The notes below the pieces were generated by a model. That model was not told the origin of the DNA. It made no database searches and saw nothing but the letters and a program-made list of their open reading frames with translations. From Siphonodentalium dalli (Eukaryota; Mollusca; Scaphopoda; Gadilida; Siphonodentaliidae): a stretch of 64,000 nt of DNA. Each line of letters opens with the position of its first letter. Position 1 is the stretch's first letter. Of the stretch, positions 1 through 43,459 are shown piece after piece. A program made the position numbers and the translations under genes. The DNA is taken from the NCBI GenBank assembly GCA_032622095.1, contig CP136066.1:170138664-170202663 (forward strand), read 5' to 3'.

Positions 1-737
1 CATTCCTGCTATTGAGTCTTATTTTGATGTGTTTTGAACAGAAACGGGTCATATATAGTTAATAGTAATGCTATACTACATATAGAGGTTATCAGAAGTT
101 GGATCAGTTGCACAATGGCCAACAATAACTCAAATTCAACTTGATAGTACTAGAAACTGCGCTATTGGAAAAATAAAATTTAATCAGGATTCCATCTACT
201 GATACAACAAAATAAGAATAACTATGCAGAACTCAGCTGAAAATAAGTAATAAAATGAAAGCACACTTGACCATATGTGACATGGAAATAAAGATATAAT
301 AAATAATGGAATAAAATAGACTTTTGACAACGTAAAACATAAAATCTTAACAAATAAATTGAAGGCCAGCCAGGCCAGCTTGAACAATTTCACATTGTTT
401 TCCATGTTAATGTGGATCAGCTTGTAATGTTAATCACAGTAACGAAGATTTTATCGTCACTGATATCGTGAGCAAAAAAAGAAGTGAAATTGGGCTATCC
501 ATCCATATTATTCCCAATTATTACGAAGCCTATTACTTCAGACAGTGGCTACCAGCCTGCCATTACACGCTATAACATGTTTCCTCAGTTCTGGTTTCTG
601 AGATGCCCCAAGAAGAGTAGCGCGGTTATATCATGGTTATGTTTGGTATTAGCATTATTATTCAAACTTGGATGAACTGGGATGACCAGTTGTATTTCCA
701 CATGTTTTGATAAACAATTTGATTCCAGCAATACATG

Positions 738-950
738 CAGTAATGTCCTAATTAAACGACTCCATAACCACAGCAGAATAATGAGTAATTTTTCAGGATT
801 TAGTCGGAAATATGGCTTGTTGACATTCATCGGAAAGCTCTCACCGAGAGCTTTCCGATGAATGACAACAAGCCATATTTCCGACTAAATCCTGAAAAAT
901 TACCTATTATTCTGCTGTGCTTATGGAGTCGATTAATTAGGGCATTACTG
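738..950. mobile_element. 213-bp hairpin (foldback MITE-like) element
   Basis: This is a near-perfect inverted repeat with arms of about 100 bp meeting at about 844. The arms start CAGTAATGTCCTAATTAA and end with the complementary TTAATTAGGGCATTACTG. No coding capacity. No convincing target-site duplication was found. It looks like a foldback MITE or a recent inverted duplication. Confidence 0.6.
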
Positions 951-1284
951 TATATCACATAGCAAATATCAAAATATCAAATAATCTGAAATTTGTTGTA
1001 CCGGTACCATGTATTATGTAGAATACTCAAATGTGATTATGTGACTAGATCATGTGACTATATATTATGAAAATGAATGTTAATAAAAACTTTGGCACTC
1101 TGTCTATATATCCCTTGAAATGTGATTATGTTGACACATTTCTTGATTAATGACACTTATATGATAAATTCAAATAGTATCGTTATCTCATTATGCACTG
1201 TTCTATTCAAATATCGCGCAATAAATTATGATAATGCAGGATAATCAGCTATTTGGTTGCTCAATTGATAATTTTCTCAAATTT

Positions 1285-1550
1285 AGGGGGGTGGGTGTCC
1301 AAAACTGACCGGAAAAAACTTCCTGAAACGGAAAAAAAAGGGTGGGTGTCCAAAATTGCCTGAAAAAAAAAGGCCGGAAACGGAAGAAATTGGGTGGGTG
1401 GGTGGTCCGAGGCCGGAAAAAAAAAATCATCATACGTGCCTGGAAATTTTTTCCGACCTCCCCCCCCTGCCGGAAACGGAAGAAATTGGGTGGGTGGGAG
1501 GTCCGAGGCCGGAAAAAAAATCATCCGACCCCCCCCCCCCCCTGGGAGAA
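1285..1550. repeat. G/C-run bounded dispersed repeat, copy 1
   Basis: A low-complexity block containing GGGTGGGTGTCC, CGGAAACGGAAGAAATTG twice, and long A and C runs ending in a 14-C run. Related blocks occur near 21639-21720, 24645-24800, 31372-31450 and 31712-31905. Open frames across it, rich in Pro, Lys and Phe, are compositional. Confidence 0.5.
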
Positions 1551-1654
1551 CAGGCTGAATATTCATACCTTAAATTGCATCCTGGACATCTCCTTGCGTT
1601 CTTCTGTGAATTCTGTGAACCTGACCTGATGTTATTTTCTTATCTGTAAGCTAT

Positions 1655-2000
1655 TTACCAAATGGCAAGACATTTTGTTAAACATTGTTCAAATTATCAT
1701 CCGAACAACCAAAAATGAATTATTTCTGAGTCGAAAAAATGACATAGTTCTGTCAAAACTCATCGGGCCGTGACTATTTTCGCACTTCTCTTTTATCTTT
1801 CTCAAATGTGAACCACATACCAAATACCAAGATATTCTGTTAAAAATTAATGGCCCAAGTTATCATCTGGACAACCTAAAAATTAAGATTCGTAATTCGA
1901 AAGAGAGGTAAAACTTCATCAAAACTCATCGGACCATGACCAAACCAAGTACCAAATATCAAAACATTATGTTGAATATTGCGCCGAACATTTCAGGGGA
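1655..2000. repeat. Degenerate dispersed repeat (ACCAAATACCAAGATATT family)
   Basis: Two imperfect copies, about 180 bp each, of a sequence with 'ACCAAAT..CAAGA.ATTCTGTTAAA', 'TCATC.GGACAACC' and 'CAAAACTCATCGG' words. The same family occurs in the opposite orientation at about 11830-12100 and 45970-46150 in intron 1 of both genes. Confidence 0.4.
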
Positions 2001-2095
2001 GAAACAATACAGGTACATGTACATGTAGGTGCAAAACTGTGCAATGGCAATTTCGCCCCCCCCCCATTAATTTGCCTGTGGCGAAGTGTACGTAC

Positions 2096-2215
2096 CTTCT
2101 CTTTCCTCCTGATGACGACTGAACCTTCGTGGTCTTGCAAGCACCCCTGGGCGGATGAAGATGGGAAGCACCTGACCCCATTCGAATCGCCGCCCGACAT
2201 ATACGACCGATGCCC
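2096..2215 (-). pseudogene. PAN-exon fragment with splice donor, inside a Helitron
   Basis: On the minus strand this reads YMSGGDSNGVRCF, then a stretch with QGCLQDHEGSVVIRRKEK, then a donor AAG followed by GTACGT at 2095. It matches the C-terminal half of the gene 1 and gene 2 PAN exon (YMKNGDQNGLKCF, GCLEDDAGSVVIKMK) and keeps the same phase-0 donor. Further 5' the frame is broken. The fragment stops close to the GC-rich 3' hairpin of a Helitron-like element (2250-2277), so it is probably a captured or interrupted exon of a third family member. Confidence 0.55.
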
Positions 2216-2244
2216 AGACGGAGGCGATCACAAAGAAATCCATA

Positions 2245-2277
2245 AATAGCCCGGACGCAGTCGGGCACATCGGCTAG
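2245..2277 (+). mobile_element. Helitron-like 3' terminus (element H1)
   Basis: A GC-rich hairpin (CCCGGAC-GCA-GTCGGGC, 2250-2266) is followed at short distance by CTAG at 2274-2277 and a T, the hallmark 3' end of a Helitron. The 5' end of H1 was not identified. The minus-strand PAN-exon fragment lies just inside it. Confidence 0.55.
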
Positions 2278-2289
2278 TATATCTATCTA

Positions 2290-2925
2290 TCTCATATATA
2301 TTTTGAAGACCTCTGTCTGTCTGTCTGTCTGTCTGTTTGTTTGTATGTTTGTCATTAATACAAATCTACGATTCTCGACCGATCGGGACGAAACTTGGTA
2401 CGTGTGTGTAGTTTGACCAGGCGGTGGACGTTGTCGTATTGTCGAGCCCGTGCGGCGCCCGCTTCGCGCATGCGCAGACGAGATCTCGGAAACGGGTGGA
2501 GCTATCGACTTGAAATTTCCTATGTGAATGTATCTTGCCCCGGATACGAATTTTATCGGGTCGCCGAGCCCGTGCGACGCCAGCTTCGCGCATGCGCAGA
2601 CGAGATCTCGGAAACGGATGGAGCTATCGACTTGAAATTTGGTTTGTGAACGTATCTTGCCCCGGATACGAATTTGATCGGGTCATCGAGCCCGTGCGAC
2701 GCCAGCTTCGCGCATGCGCAGACGAGATCTCTGAAACGGGTTGAGCTATCGACTTGAAATTTGTTATGTGAATGTATCTTGCCCCGGATACGAATTTTAT
2801 CGGGTCGCCGAGCCCGTGCGACGTCAGCTTCGCGCATGCGCAGACCAGATCTCGGAAACGGGTGGGGCTGTCGACTTGAAATTTGGTTTTTGAATAGCCC
2901 GGACAACGTCGGGCTCATCGGCTAG
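2290..2925 (+). mobile_element. Non-autonomous Helitron-like element H2 with a 122-bp minisatellite
   Basis: It begins A|TCTCATATATATTTTG, the same 5' end seen at 63900, and ends with hairpin CCCGGAC-AAC-GTCGGGC (2898-2914) and CTAG|T (2922-2926). After a CTGT microsatellite it holds four units of about 122 bp starting near 2444, 2565, 2688 and 2810. It encodes no helicase or Rep protein. Because 122 is not a multiple of three, the same repeat is open in several frames, which produces spurious ORFs rich in Arg and Ala. Confidence 0.65.
2316..2345 (+). repeat. (CTGT)n microsatellite near a Helitron 5' end
   Basis: A tetranucleotide run just inside H2. The same run follows the matching 5' end at 63920, so it travels with the element. 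Confidence 0.7.
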
Positions 2926-3800
2926 TCTATACTATATATTTTGAGACTTCGTATATATATGTGTGTGTATATATGTGTGTACTTCATAGAATCCAAAACG
3001 CGTGTACAGATTGAGATCAAATTTCGTATGTAAGTGTAAAATCCCACGGGTATCGTCGTAGTCGGGTTTCCGAAAAGCCCTGAGCACCCTTTATCCACTC
3101 CCAAATCACCGCAAAGGCACGGCGGGGGGGGGGTTAAGGCAACAACACTCTTTATCTATACCTTATACGGAGGTTTTAGTAATTAACGCTCTTTATTGAT
3201 ATGGTCGTTTCTAAACGACACACAACATGCGTTAGAAATACGGAAGTGGATTCCAATGGACGTGGCTAAACGACTGACCCCATGCGTCCGAAATATGGAT
3301 ACGGACGAAATGAAATTATCTCGACTAAAAAGGCAGAATTGATCTAAGAGCTCGAAATATTATGCAGAGGGATTTCACGACGGGATTAATTGACTGTCCG
3401 CTCTGAAGTTTAGGACGGGTACCATGAATTAACTCATTGGAAAACAAAGAATGCGTTATCTCGGAAACGGGTGGAGCTATCGACTATCGAAATTTGCTAT
3501 GTGAATGTATCTTTTACCGGTTCGCCGAGCCCGTGCGACGCCAGCTTCGCGCATGCGCAGACGAGATCTCGGAAACGGGTTGAGCTATCGACTTGAAATT
3601 TGGTATGTAAATGTATCTTGCCCCGGGTACGAATTTTATCGGATCGCCGAGCCCTTGCGACGCAAGCTTCGCGCATGCGCAGACCAGATCTCGGAAACGG
3701 GTGGAGCTATCGACTTGAAATTTTGTTAAATTAAAAAAATGTCATGTTTCTGAAACAAAGCCATGAGACGAATGCCGCCAGTGGCGGGCTAACCTGCTAG
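2926..3800 (+). mobile_element. Helitron-like element H3
   Basis: It follows H2 directly, starting (T)CTATACTATATATTTTGAGAC, and ends with hairpin GCCGCCAGTGGCGGGC (3774-3789) and CTAG|T (3797-3801). It contains two units of the 122-bp repeat (from about 3527). No transposase or helicase coding. Confidence 0.6.
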
Positions 3801-4644
3801 TCTCTTCTATATATTTTGAGAACTCCTTGTATTCGAGAGATAGCCCACACCCTCCGGACCTCAATGATATGATCGTGAATGAGTATTGATATACCCCACT
3901 AAACTTTGACAAACACCAGTAATGGTGTGTAGATCATTTACATATCTCTCCTATATATTTTGATACAATCTATCTAATTTACATATCTCTCTTATATATT
4001 TATGTTTGTGTGTGTGTTGTACTTCATACAAATCTACGATTCTCGACCGATCGGGACGAAACTTGGTACGTGTGTGTAGTTTGACCAGGCGGTGGTCGTT
4101 GTCGTATTGGCGAGCCCGTGCGACGCCCGTGCAGCGCATGCGCAGACGAGATCTCGGAAACGGGTGGAGCTATCGACTTGAAATTTGCTATGTGAATGTA
4201 TCTTGCGCCGGGTACAAATTTTATCGGGTCGCCGAGCCCGTGCGACGCCCGTGCAGCGCATGCGCAGACGAGATCTCGGAAACGGGTGGAGCTATCGACT
4301 TGAAATTTGCTATGAGAATGTATTTTGCGCCGGGTACAAATTTTATCGGTTCGCCGAGCCCGTGCGACGCCCGTGCAGCGCATGCGCAGACGAGATCTCG
4401 GAAACGGGTGGAGCTATCGACTTGAAATTTGGCATGTGAATGTATCTTGCCCCGGGTACAAATTATATCGGGTCGCCGAGCCCGTGCGACGCCAGCTTCG
4501 CGCATGCGCAGACCAGATCTCGGAAACTTGTGGAGCTACCGGGTACTAATTTTCTTATGGAAACGCGTGGAGCTAAAAAATAAAAAAATATATATAAAAA
4601 TGTCATGTTTCGGACAAGCCGCCGGTGGCGGGCTAACCTGCTAG
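3801..4644 (+). mobile_element. Helitron-like element H4 with four 122-bp units
   Basis: Its 5' end TCTCTTCTATATATTTTGAG abuts the CTAG of H3. Four 122-bp units start near 4112, 4234, 4356 and 4478. The 3' hairpin GCCGCCGGTGGCGGGC is at 4618-4633 and CTAG at 4641-4644. A second, internal 5'-like end lies at 3950-4020, suggesting nested insertion. Confidence 0.6.
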
Positions 4645-5766
4645 TACTATATATTTTGAGACTTCGTATATATGTGTGTGTGTGTGTGTGTACTTCATAG
4701 AATCCAAAACGCGTGTACAGCTTGAGCTCAAACTTCCTATGTAAGTGTCAAATACCACCGACACGACCGTGGTCGCGGTTTAGAAAAGCTCAGAGCACCC
4801 GTTCTCCAATCTCAAATCACCACAAAGGCACGGCGTGGGTTAATCAAGTCATTATTTAATGAGCGTTTGTTTTTGACGCATCTCTATAAAGAGCGTCTGT
4901 TTGCCATTCAACGTTATTTGCATCTGCAGAGAGATATACGGAACATACATTAAATTTAAAAAACATTTGTTTCTGACCAACCCTGCGAGCACGGATGGCG
5001 CGCTTTGTTTTTACAGTATATAGTTATATACCGAAATCATCCCAGATAATCACGAATATAGCATCAGATTTCTCCCCAGATATACCCTTATAAAGCTACT
5101 GGAATCTGCCAATCTACGGGAAATTCCAGGGAATGCCGATTGAGCTCAAACCTGCTACCCACGGGAAGTGTCATATATATGAGTGTGTCCTTTATAGACT
5201 CGAACCGATTGAGCTCAAACTTGCTAAATAAGAAAATAGCCCCCAAGCCGTAAATATCAACAACAACGATATTACTAAATACACGTTTTCGGCAATGTGA
5301 GAGTTTTCGGGGAGCCGTGATGCCAACAACAACGACCCGAAGCCCTGAATGCCAACAACAGATTCAATGCAATGTTATCTATTATGCAGAGATATTTCAC
5401 GACATTACGACGGGTACGGCAGACTCAAAATATTATGCAGACAGATTTCCCGACGGGAAGCGTTTGTTTTAAATTCAATGCAATGTTATCGTAGAGAGAT
5501 TTCACGAAACAAAGAATGCGTTGTCTGTCGTTCCTAGGAAGGGGGGATTTCTACGGGTAAATTTTTCCGCCAGAAACAAAAAAATTTATTAAAACAATTC
5601 ACAATTTAATTAAAACAATTTAAAATTAAAAAAAATTAACAATAAAAAAACAATTCAGAAACAAAATATATTAAATTTAAAAAACATTAAATTCATATTC
5701 AAAAATGTCATGTTTCTGAAACAAAGCCATGGTACGAATGCCGCCAGTGGCGGGCTAACCTGCTAG
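4645..5766 (+). mobile_element. Helitron-like element H5
   Basis: It starts TACTATATATTTTGAGAC right after the CTAG of H4 and ends with hairpin GCCGCCAGTGGCGGGC (5740-5755) and CTAG|T (5763-5767). It has no 122-bp units. Its interior resembles the minus-strand element near 60.6-60.96 kb. Confidence 0.55.
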
Positions 5767-5985
5767 TACTATATATTTTGTAACTTCTGTCTGTACATGT
5801 ATGTGTTTGTGTGTATGTGTGTTATAGACTCGAAAACTGCTCGACGCTCCGACTCAAATTTAGTATGTAGGCCTACTTTGATTCCCGGGAACAATATAGG
5901 CGGGTCCAATTTCACGTGACCTTGCTCATATAGGCATGCTTCTGGACCGATAGTTTTCTAAATATCCCGGACGCTGTCGTAATTA
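5767..5985 (+). mobile_element. Decayed Helitron-like element H6
   Basis: It starts TACTATATATTTTGTAAC after the CTAG of H5. A degraded 3' hairpin (CCCGGACGCTGTCG) lies near 5962-5978, with no clear CTAG. It ends about 100 bp before the duplicated promoter block of gene 1. Confidence 0.35.
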
Positions 5986-6117
5986 TCAATGTTCGCTGTC
6001 GATAGACCGCGTCTGTCCACATTTAGGCAAGTACGTTTAACTCGACAATATAGAGACATTACTTCTGCTAAACTATGAGTCGAACTGCTCGTAAAGCTTC
6101 AACATATAACAAGGATG

Positions 6118-6126
6118 TATAATAAA
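6118..6126 (+). promoter_or_regulatory. Candidate TATA element of gene 1
   Basis: TATAATAAA lies 171 bp upstream of the start codon. The same sequence sits 172 bp upstream of the gene 2 start, and homology between the two genes begins only about 25 bp further up. The placement fits a core promoter with a 5' leader of roughly 140 nt, but AT-rich matches are easy to find here, so this is a weak call. Confidence 0.3.
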
Positions 6127-6288
6127 CCCACGAGATATGTGTTCGATATTTTTTTCATATATCTGAATACATTAATCAATGCGTCATTAGTCATGTGATA
6201 TGTAGCGGCGCAGGTCTGTGAACAGGCACATCGTTGTGGGTTCTGATTCAGGCTGGACCAACGCTCTCCGTACTTTGTGCATTCAGTG

Positions 6289-39097
<32,809 letters not shown>

Positions 39098-39500
39098 TAA
39101 GCGCAGGAAATTGTGGTTCAAGGCAGCCCATGCTGTACGGACAGTGAGATTGCTATCCAAACCTCAAAAACAATGGACGATATCGTTATTGGAAATCGGG
39201 ATTCATAATTCTAATAACTAGACGCCAGATAATTATAGTTGTCCATATCTTACCATATATCATATTATCGTATCTTACATTACCTTACTCAAAATGTCTA
39301 CGCTCGTCAGTCATGTTGCAGGGTCTCTCCCCCTGGTACGTGACTTTGAAGGCGGCAAGTGTGGTTTTTACGGTTATATTGGGCCTGCTTAGCCCCTTTT
39401 ATATCAACTTTACAACGTAAAGTTTGAGCTCTTGCCATGGGTTGGCATCCGACGTCCGTGCGTGCGTGCGTGTGCACGTGTGTGCGTCCGTCGGTGCGTC
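39098..39500 (+). other. 3' flank of gene 1
   Basis: Presumed 3' UTR and downstream sequence. I see no canonical polyadenylation signal. The second half contains a CGTGCGTGCG-rich stretch at 39455-39500. Confidence 0.3.
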
Positions 39501-39539
39501 AACAATTTCCTTCGGCACGCCCTACATGCCGCATCCCTC

Positions 39540-40580
39540 ATCCGATTTTCACCAAACTTCATATTTAGCTTCAGGGTGACCTATAGATGGGAATTTAATT
39601 GCATTGATTCCACCGGCACACACCACAGTCCGTATTTATGACCGGAACGTTTTTTAATTTTGCAGGCACGATTGTGATCCCTGTAGATGGGAGCAATCGA
39701 ATTTGATTGATTTTCGATTAAAAACATTTTAAAATTTTGCAGGACGATTGTGATCCCTGTAGATGGGAGCAATCGAATTTGATAGATTTTCGATTAAAAA
39801 CATGGCCGCTTGCAGCCGTCTTTGATTTTACTCTTTACATGACTAAATCCATTGGCACACCCTACTGACCATATCCCTGATCCGATCATCAACCCTTCAT
39901 ATATGGATCTTCGGGGTGATCTCTAGATGGGAGCCTCCCATTTTGACCGAAATTTGTTGAAAAACATGGCCACTAGCACCCATCATGGATTTCAAATTTG
40001 AATCCATCGGCACACCCCGCAGCCAGTATTTACTGGAGAATTTATTTGAAAATATACAGGCATGCTTAGAATCATCTCTAGATGGGAGCTATCAAATTTG
40101 AACAATTGTCGATGAAAAACATGGCCGCCGGCAGCCATCTTGGAATTGACTCTTTGCATGACTATATCATTCGGCACAACGTACAGACCACATTTTTAAT
40201 CTGATGATAACCAAACTTCATACTGATATTCGGGGTAAACTCTAGATGGGAGCATCCTATCTTAACTGAAATACGTTGAAAAACATGGCCACCAGCGGCC
40301 ATTTTGGAATATACTATATGACTAAATAATGTGGCGTACACTACATACCACATCCTTCATGCGTCATCACCAAACATCATAGCGATCTTCGGTGTGAAAT
40401 CTAGATGGGAGCCTCGATTTTGACCGAAATTCGTTGAAAAACATGGCCACCAGCGGTCATCTTGGGATTTACTCTTTGTATGACTAAATCCTTTGGCGCG
40501 CCCTACAGACCACATCCCTCATCCGATCATCACCAAACTGCATGTGGATATTCGTGGTGACCTCTAGATGGAGCCGAAAT
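39540..40580. repeat. Tandem repeat of about 160 bp downstream of gene 1
   Basis: CTAGATGGGAG occurs at about 39925, 40078, 40243, 40402 and 40563 (as CTAGATGGAG), a spacing of 153-165 bp, with shorter units before that at 39586, 39682 and 39761. Each unit also has ATCA(C/A)CAAAC.TCAT, GTTGAAAAACATGGCC and AGC(G/A)GCCATCTTGG. Open frames over it are not conserved between units. Confidence 0.75.
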
Positions 40581-40724
40581 TGCCGTGTGTCGGAAATGGC
40601 AGATTATACTATTGGGGAAATTTAAATTTATGTCATCGTCACATACATGTAGGTTCAGTATTCCCCACTATGTTAAGTCATTAGGTATTCACCTCCTATG
40701 TTAACTGGTATTCAGTTCATTCAT

Positions 40725-41690
40725 GAATTTAGTGATGCTTCCCCGCACATCGGGTTTATTGATCAAGTCTTCTCGGTCTACACAAGCTGAGGATATTGGT
40801 TGGGTTGATGCTGTTTTGGACCGAGTCCCGTCCCGTTACTCGTCTATGACATACTTTCATTGAAAAGACGTACTACATTTACACGTGAAGTCCGGGCATT
40901 CACGCGAACACCTGAATGTCATTTATCATGTGACAGATCGGCGATTAATCGTGTCTTCAAAATGATATATCATGTACAACGTGATCAAAATGGTAAGGTG
41001 ATGATACGATCGTTTAATATATAGTTTACAACATTTTGTGATAGCGTGACAAACCGAAATTATCTGGAAAACAATTTGTTGTTCACTTATAAATCTCATT
41101 GCTTTGACATTTTTTATATCATCATGCTTGGGAAAGACTATCTTCATATATACGCATATATTATTTTCCATAGGCAACATCAGTGTTAACTAAAAGTCCC
41201 GCCGGTCATGGGTTAAGCCTATTTGAACTTCAAGTGGTCAATTTTCCCTTAGAACGTCATCCGCTGCACCAGTCTGTGACGTCAAACGGCCCTTTTCGGT
41301 ATTTTTTTCAAACGATAATCTTGCATTTCCACAACTACCCCATTTACTGCACAAAAATCAGCAGCATAAAAATACCCAGATCCCTTCCATAACTTCGGGA
41401 CCCCACCAGACTCTTCCTGCACATCTAAACATACATGATCGCCATATTTACGTAGGCTATGATTTTCTGTTCTCGCTTAGGGATATTTCCCTCAATGATA
41501 ATCAACCAATCAGCAGCCAGATTTTGTTTATGCTGACTCGAGTTTCCCTATAACGGGATGGGACTCGGTCCAAAACAGCATCAACCAAAGCGAAATCTCA
41601 AGCTGTACCGAGAAGACTTGGTCCATTGATCGGGGGGTTGGGTGACACCCGCGCCTGGTACAGCCTCACATCGGCTAGTATCATCTCAAC
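40725..41690. mobile_element. Inverted-repeat (foldback) element of about 0.96 kb
   Basis: The segment 40755-40842 and the complement of 41560-41640 share CAAGTCTTCTCGGT, GGTTGATGCTGTTTTGGA and CCGAGTCCC. The outer ends carry GTGATGCT.CCCCGCACATCGG-like words related to the hairpin at 41731-41881. No coding capacity. Confidence 0.45.
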
Positions 41691-41730
41691 TCATCTCATA
41701 GAATAGATAATACAATTATGATGATATAAT

Positions 41731-41881
41731 CAAGCCTTGAAATAGTGTGCCTGTCATTTGCAGAATGAGGTCCCCAGAGGGTGAATTTGGTGATGCTAGC
41801 CCGCTATGCGGGGTAGCATCACTAAATTCACCCTCTGTGGACCTCATTCTGCAAATGACAGGCACACTATTTCAAGGCTTG
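41731..41881. mobile_element. 151-bp hairpin MITE with 8-bp target-site duplication
   Basis: Two arms of about 70 bp form an almost perfect hairpin, starting CAAGCCTTGAAATAGTGTGC and centred on GCTAGCCCGCTATGCGGGG. The element is flanked on both sides by GATATAAT (41723-41730 and 41882-41889). An 8-bp duplication fits hAT-type transposition. Confidence 0.75.
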
Positions 41882-41889
41882 GATATAAT

Positions 41890-42530
41890 TATATAACCGT
41901 TCTAGACATTAAATGGATACTGTACCCAAATGTTGTTGTTGGTTTCTATAGTCTCTGAATCGTAGAATAAGGTAAGCAGATTTCCATTATTTGAAAGCAT
42001 GTTGAGAACGAACTAATGACACGGATGGCAGATTAGCCAGAATGCGAAAATACAAATGGTCGTTGCCGAGTAATTTCTGTACAGTTTTCAAGCAAATGTA
42101 TCAACTAAATTCTATATTATATGCACACTAGTCCCATATACTCATTTAAGTTATTGTATATTCACTAGTCGGTGAGTGGCTTCTTTTTACGCCCCGTATC
42201 AGCATATGTTTGTACACGATCATGTGTGCCACGCGTTGTCCAATGCACTACCCGTCAATTATTTTGATTACGTCTTGCACACGGAAATTCGTAATTTAAA
42301 TTTATATCAAATTAATAACTTCGATTTTAAAATAACCTATTAACCTGAACGTTTACATTATGCATCTTCGACTCAAATTTCTTATTTTTATATCTATTAT
42401 CGATATTAGATCATTGTTATTACCGGGAATTTATTTAAAATGGCGAACATGTACATTACCCCTTTAATGATTACTGAATAGGGCAGTGGCTATACCAGTA
42501 TAGATACATGCTTGAATGGCTGTATTTATG
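41890..42530. other. Intergenic sequence, nothing recognised
   Basis: AT-rich sequence between the genes with no ORF or repeat that I can support. Confidence 0.35.
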
Positions 42531-42539
42531 TAACGACCT

Positions 42540-42945
42540 CACAGGCTCACCCCACCATATGTCATTGGGGAGGGGCCTATCTCGCATCACCGACTATTTC
42601 ATTAGATGCTACAAACCACCATTATTTATATTTTACGTATACAACTATTCTCGGTGAATTTATCACAATACATATAAACAAATGTCCCCATCCCAAACTT
42701 ATCATTTGAAAATTAAACTTGGATACTTGTGCATGTACCACTGTGTGCATAAATAAAATTACCCAAAGTCAAAATGAATTACTATTAAGGGAGGGACATA
42801 TCGTTCGTCACAATTTATTACATTAGATGCCATAAACCGCCATTGTTTATATTTTACGTATACATGTATTCTCGTTATTTATCATAATACATGTATGTAT
42901 AAATATGTCTGCATCCAAAACTTATCAATTGAAAATTAATCTTGA
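42540..42945. repeat. Two direct copies of a sequence of about 190 bp
   Basis: 42560-42715 and 42790-42945 share CATTAGATGC, AACC(A/G)CCATT.TTTATAT, TTTTACGTATACA, and CCAAAACTTATCA-TTGAAAATTAA. Non-coding. Confidence 0.55.
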
Positions 42946-43325
42946 AGATGGCACAACCCATGCCATCCTAAACTGAGAGTCTGAGAATTGGGAAAATTCC
43001 GTCACAATATAATCCGGAAAAAGTCATGCACACTGGACTCCGAATGTGTCAAGAATATACAGGAGTCCCGAATGTTATATTGGCCTCGAATATAGAGTCC
43101 CATATGACTTTAATAAAAATTATAGGGACTCCGAGTGACGTCATTTTGGACAAACATAAAGATGGATATTCAAAATGTCATTATATAATGGTGTGTACAT
43201 AATATTTTCTTGTACTCGTCCAGGCTGTGATTAAAAGTCATATTGGACGAGACGCAACATTGTATAATAACTTTATAATATTTACATTAAATAAACGGAT
43301 AAAGTGTTCGATATTAATGACGCAC

Positions 43326-43349
43326 CCCCCCCCCCCCCCCCCCCCCCCG
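43326..43349. repeat. Poly-C tract
   Basis: About 24 consecutive C. Other long G or C runs are near 1525, 20090, 31375, 47618 and 59314. Confidence 0.9.
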
Positions 43350-43459
43350 GCGCCCCTGAAAATTCCATCTTTTGTTATCATGTCATCATCACTGCACCCC
43401 AATACTGGCAATCTTGCGGTTTTCTCCACTGACCCATTGATATGACGCTCAATACAACA

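Noticed and set aside
2366..4644. Many overlapping ORFs rich in Arg/Ala on both strands
   Set aside because: They are readings of the 122-bp Helitron minisatellite in rotating frames; no domain, and the same protein words recur in all three frames.
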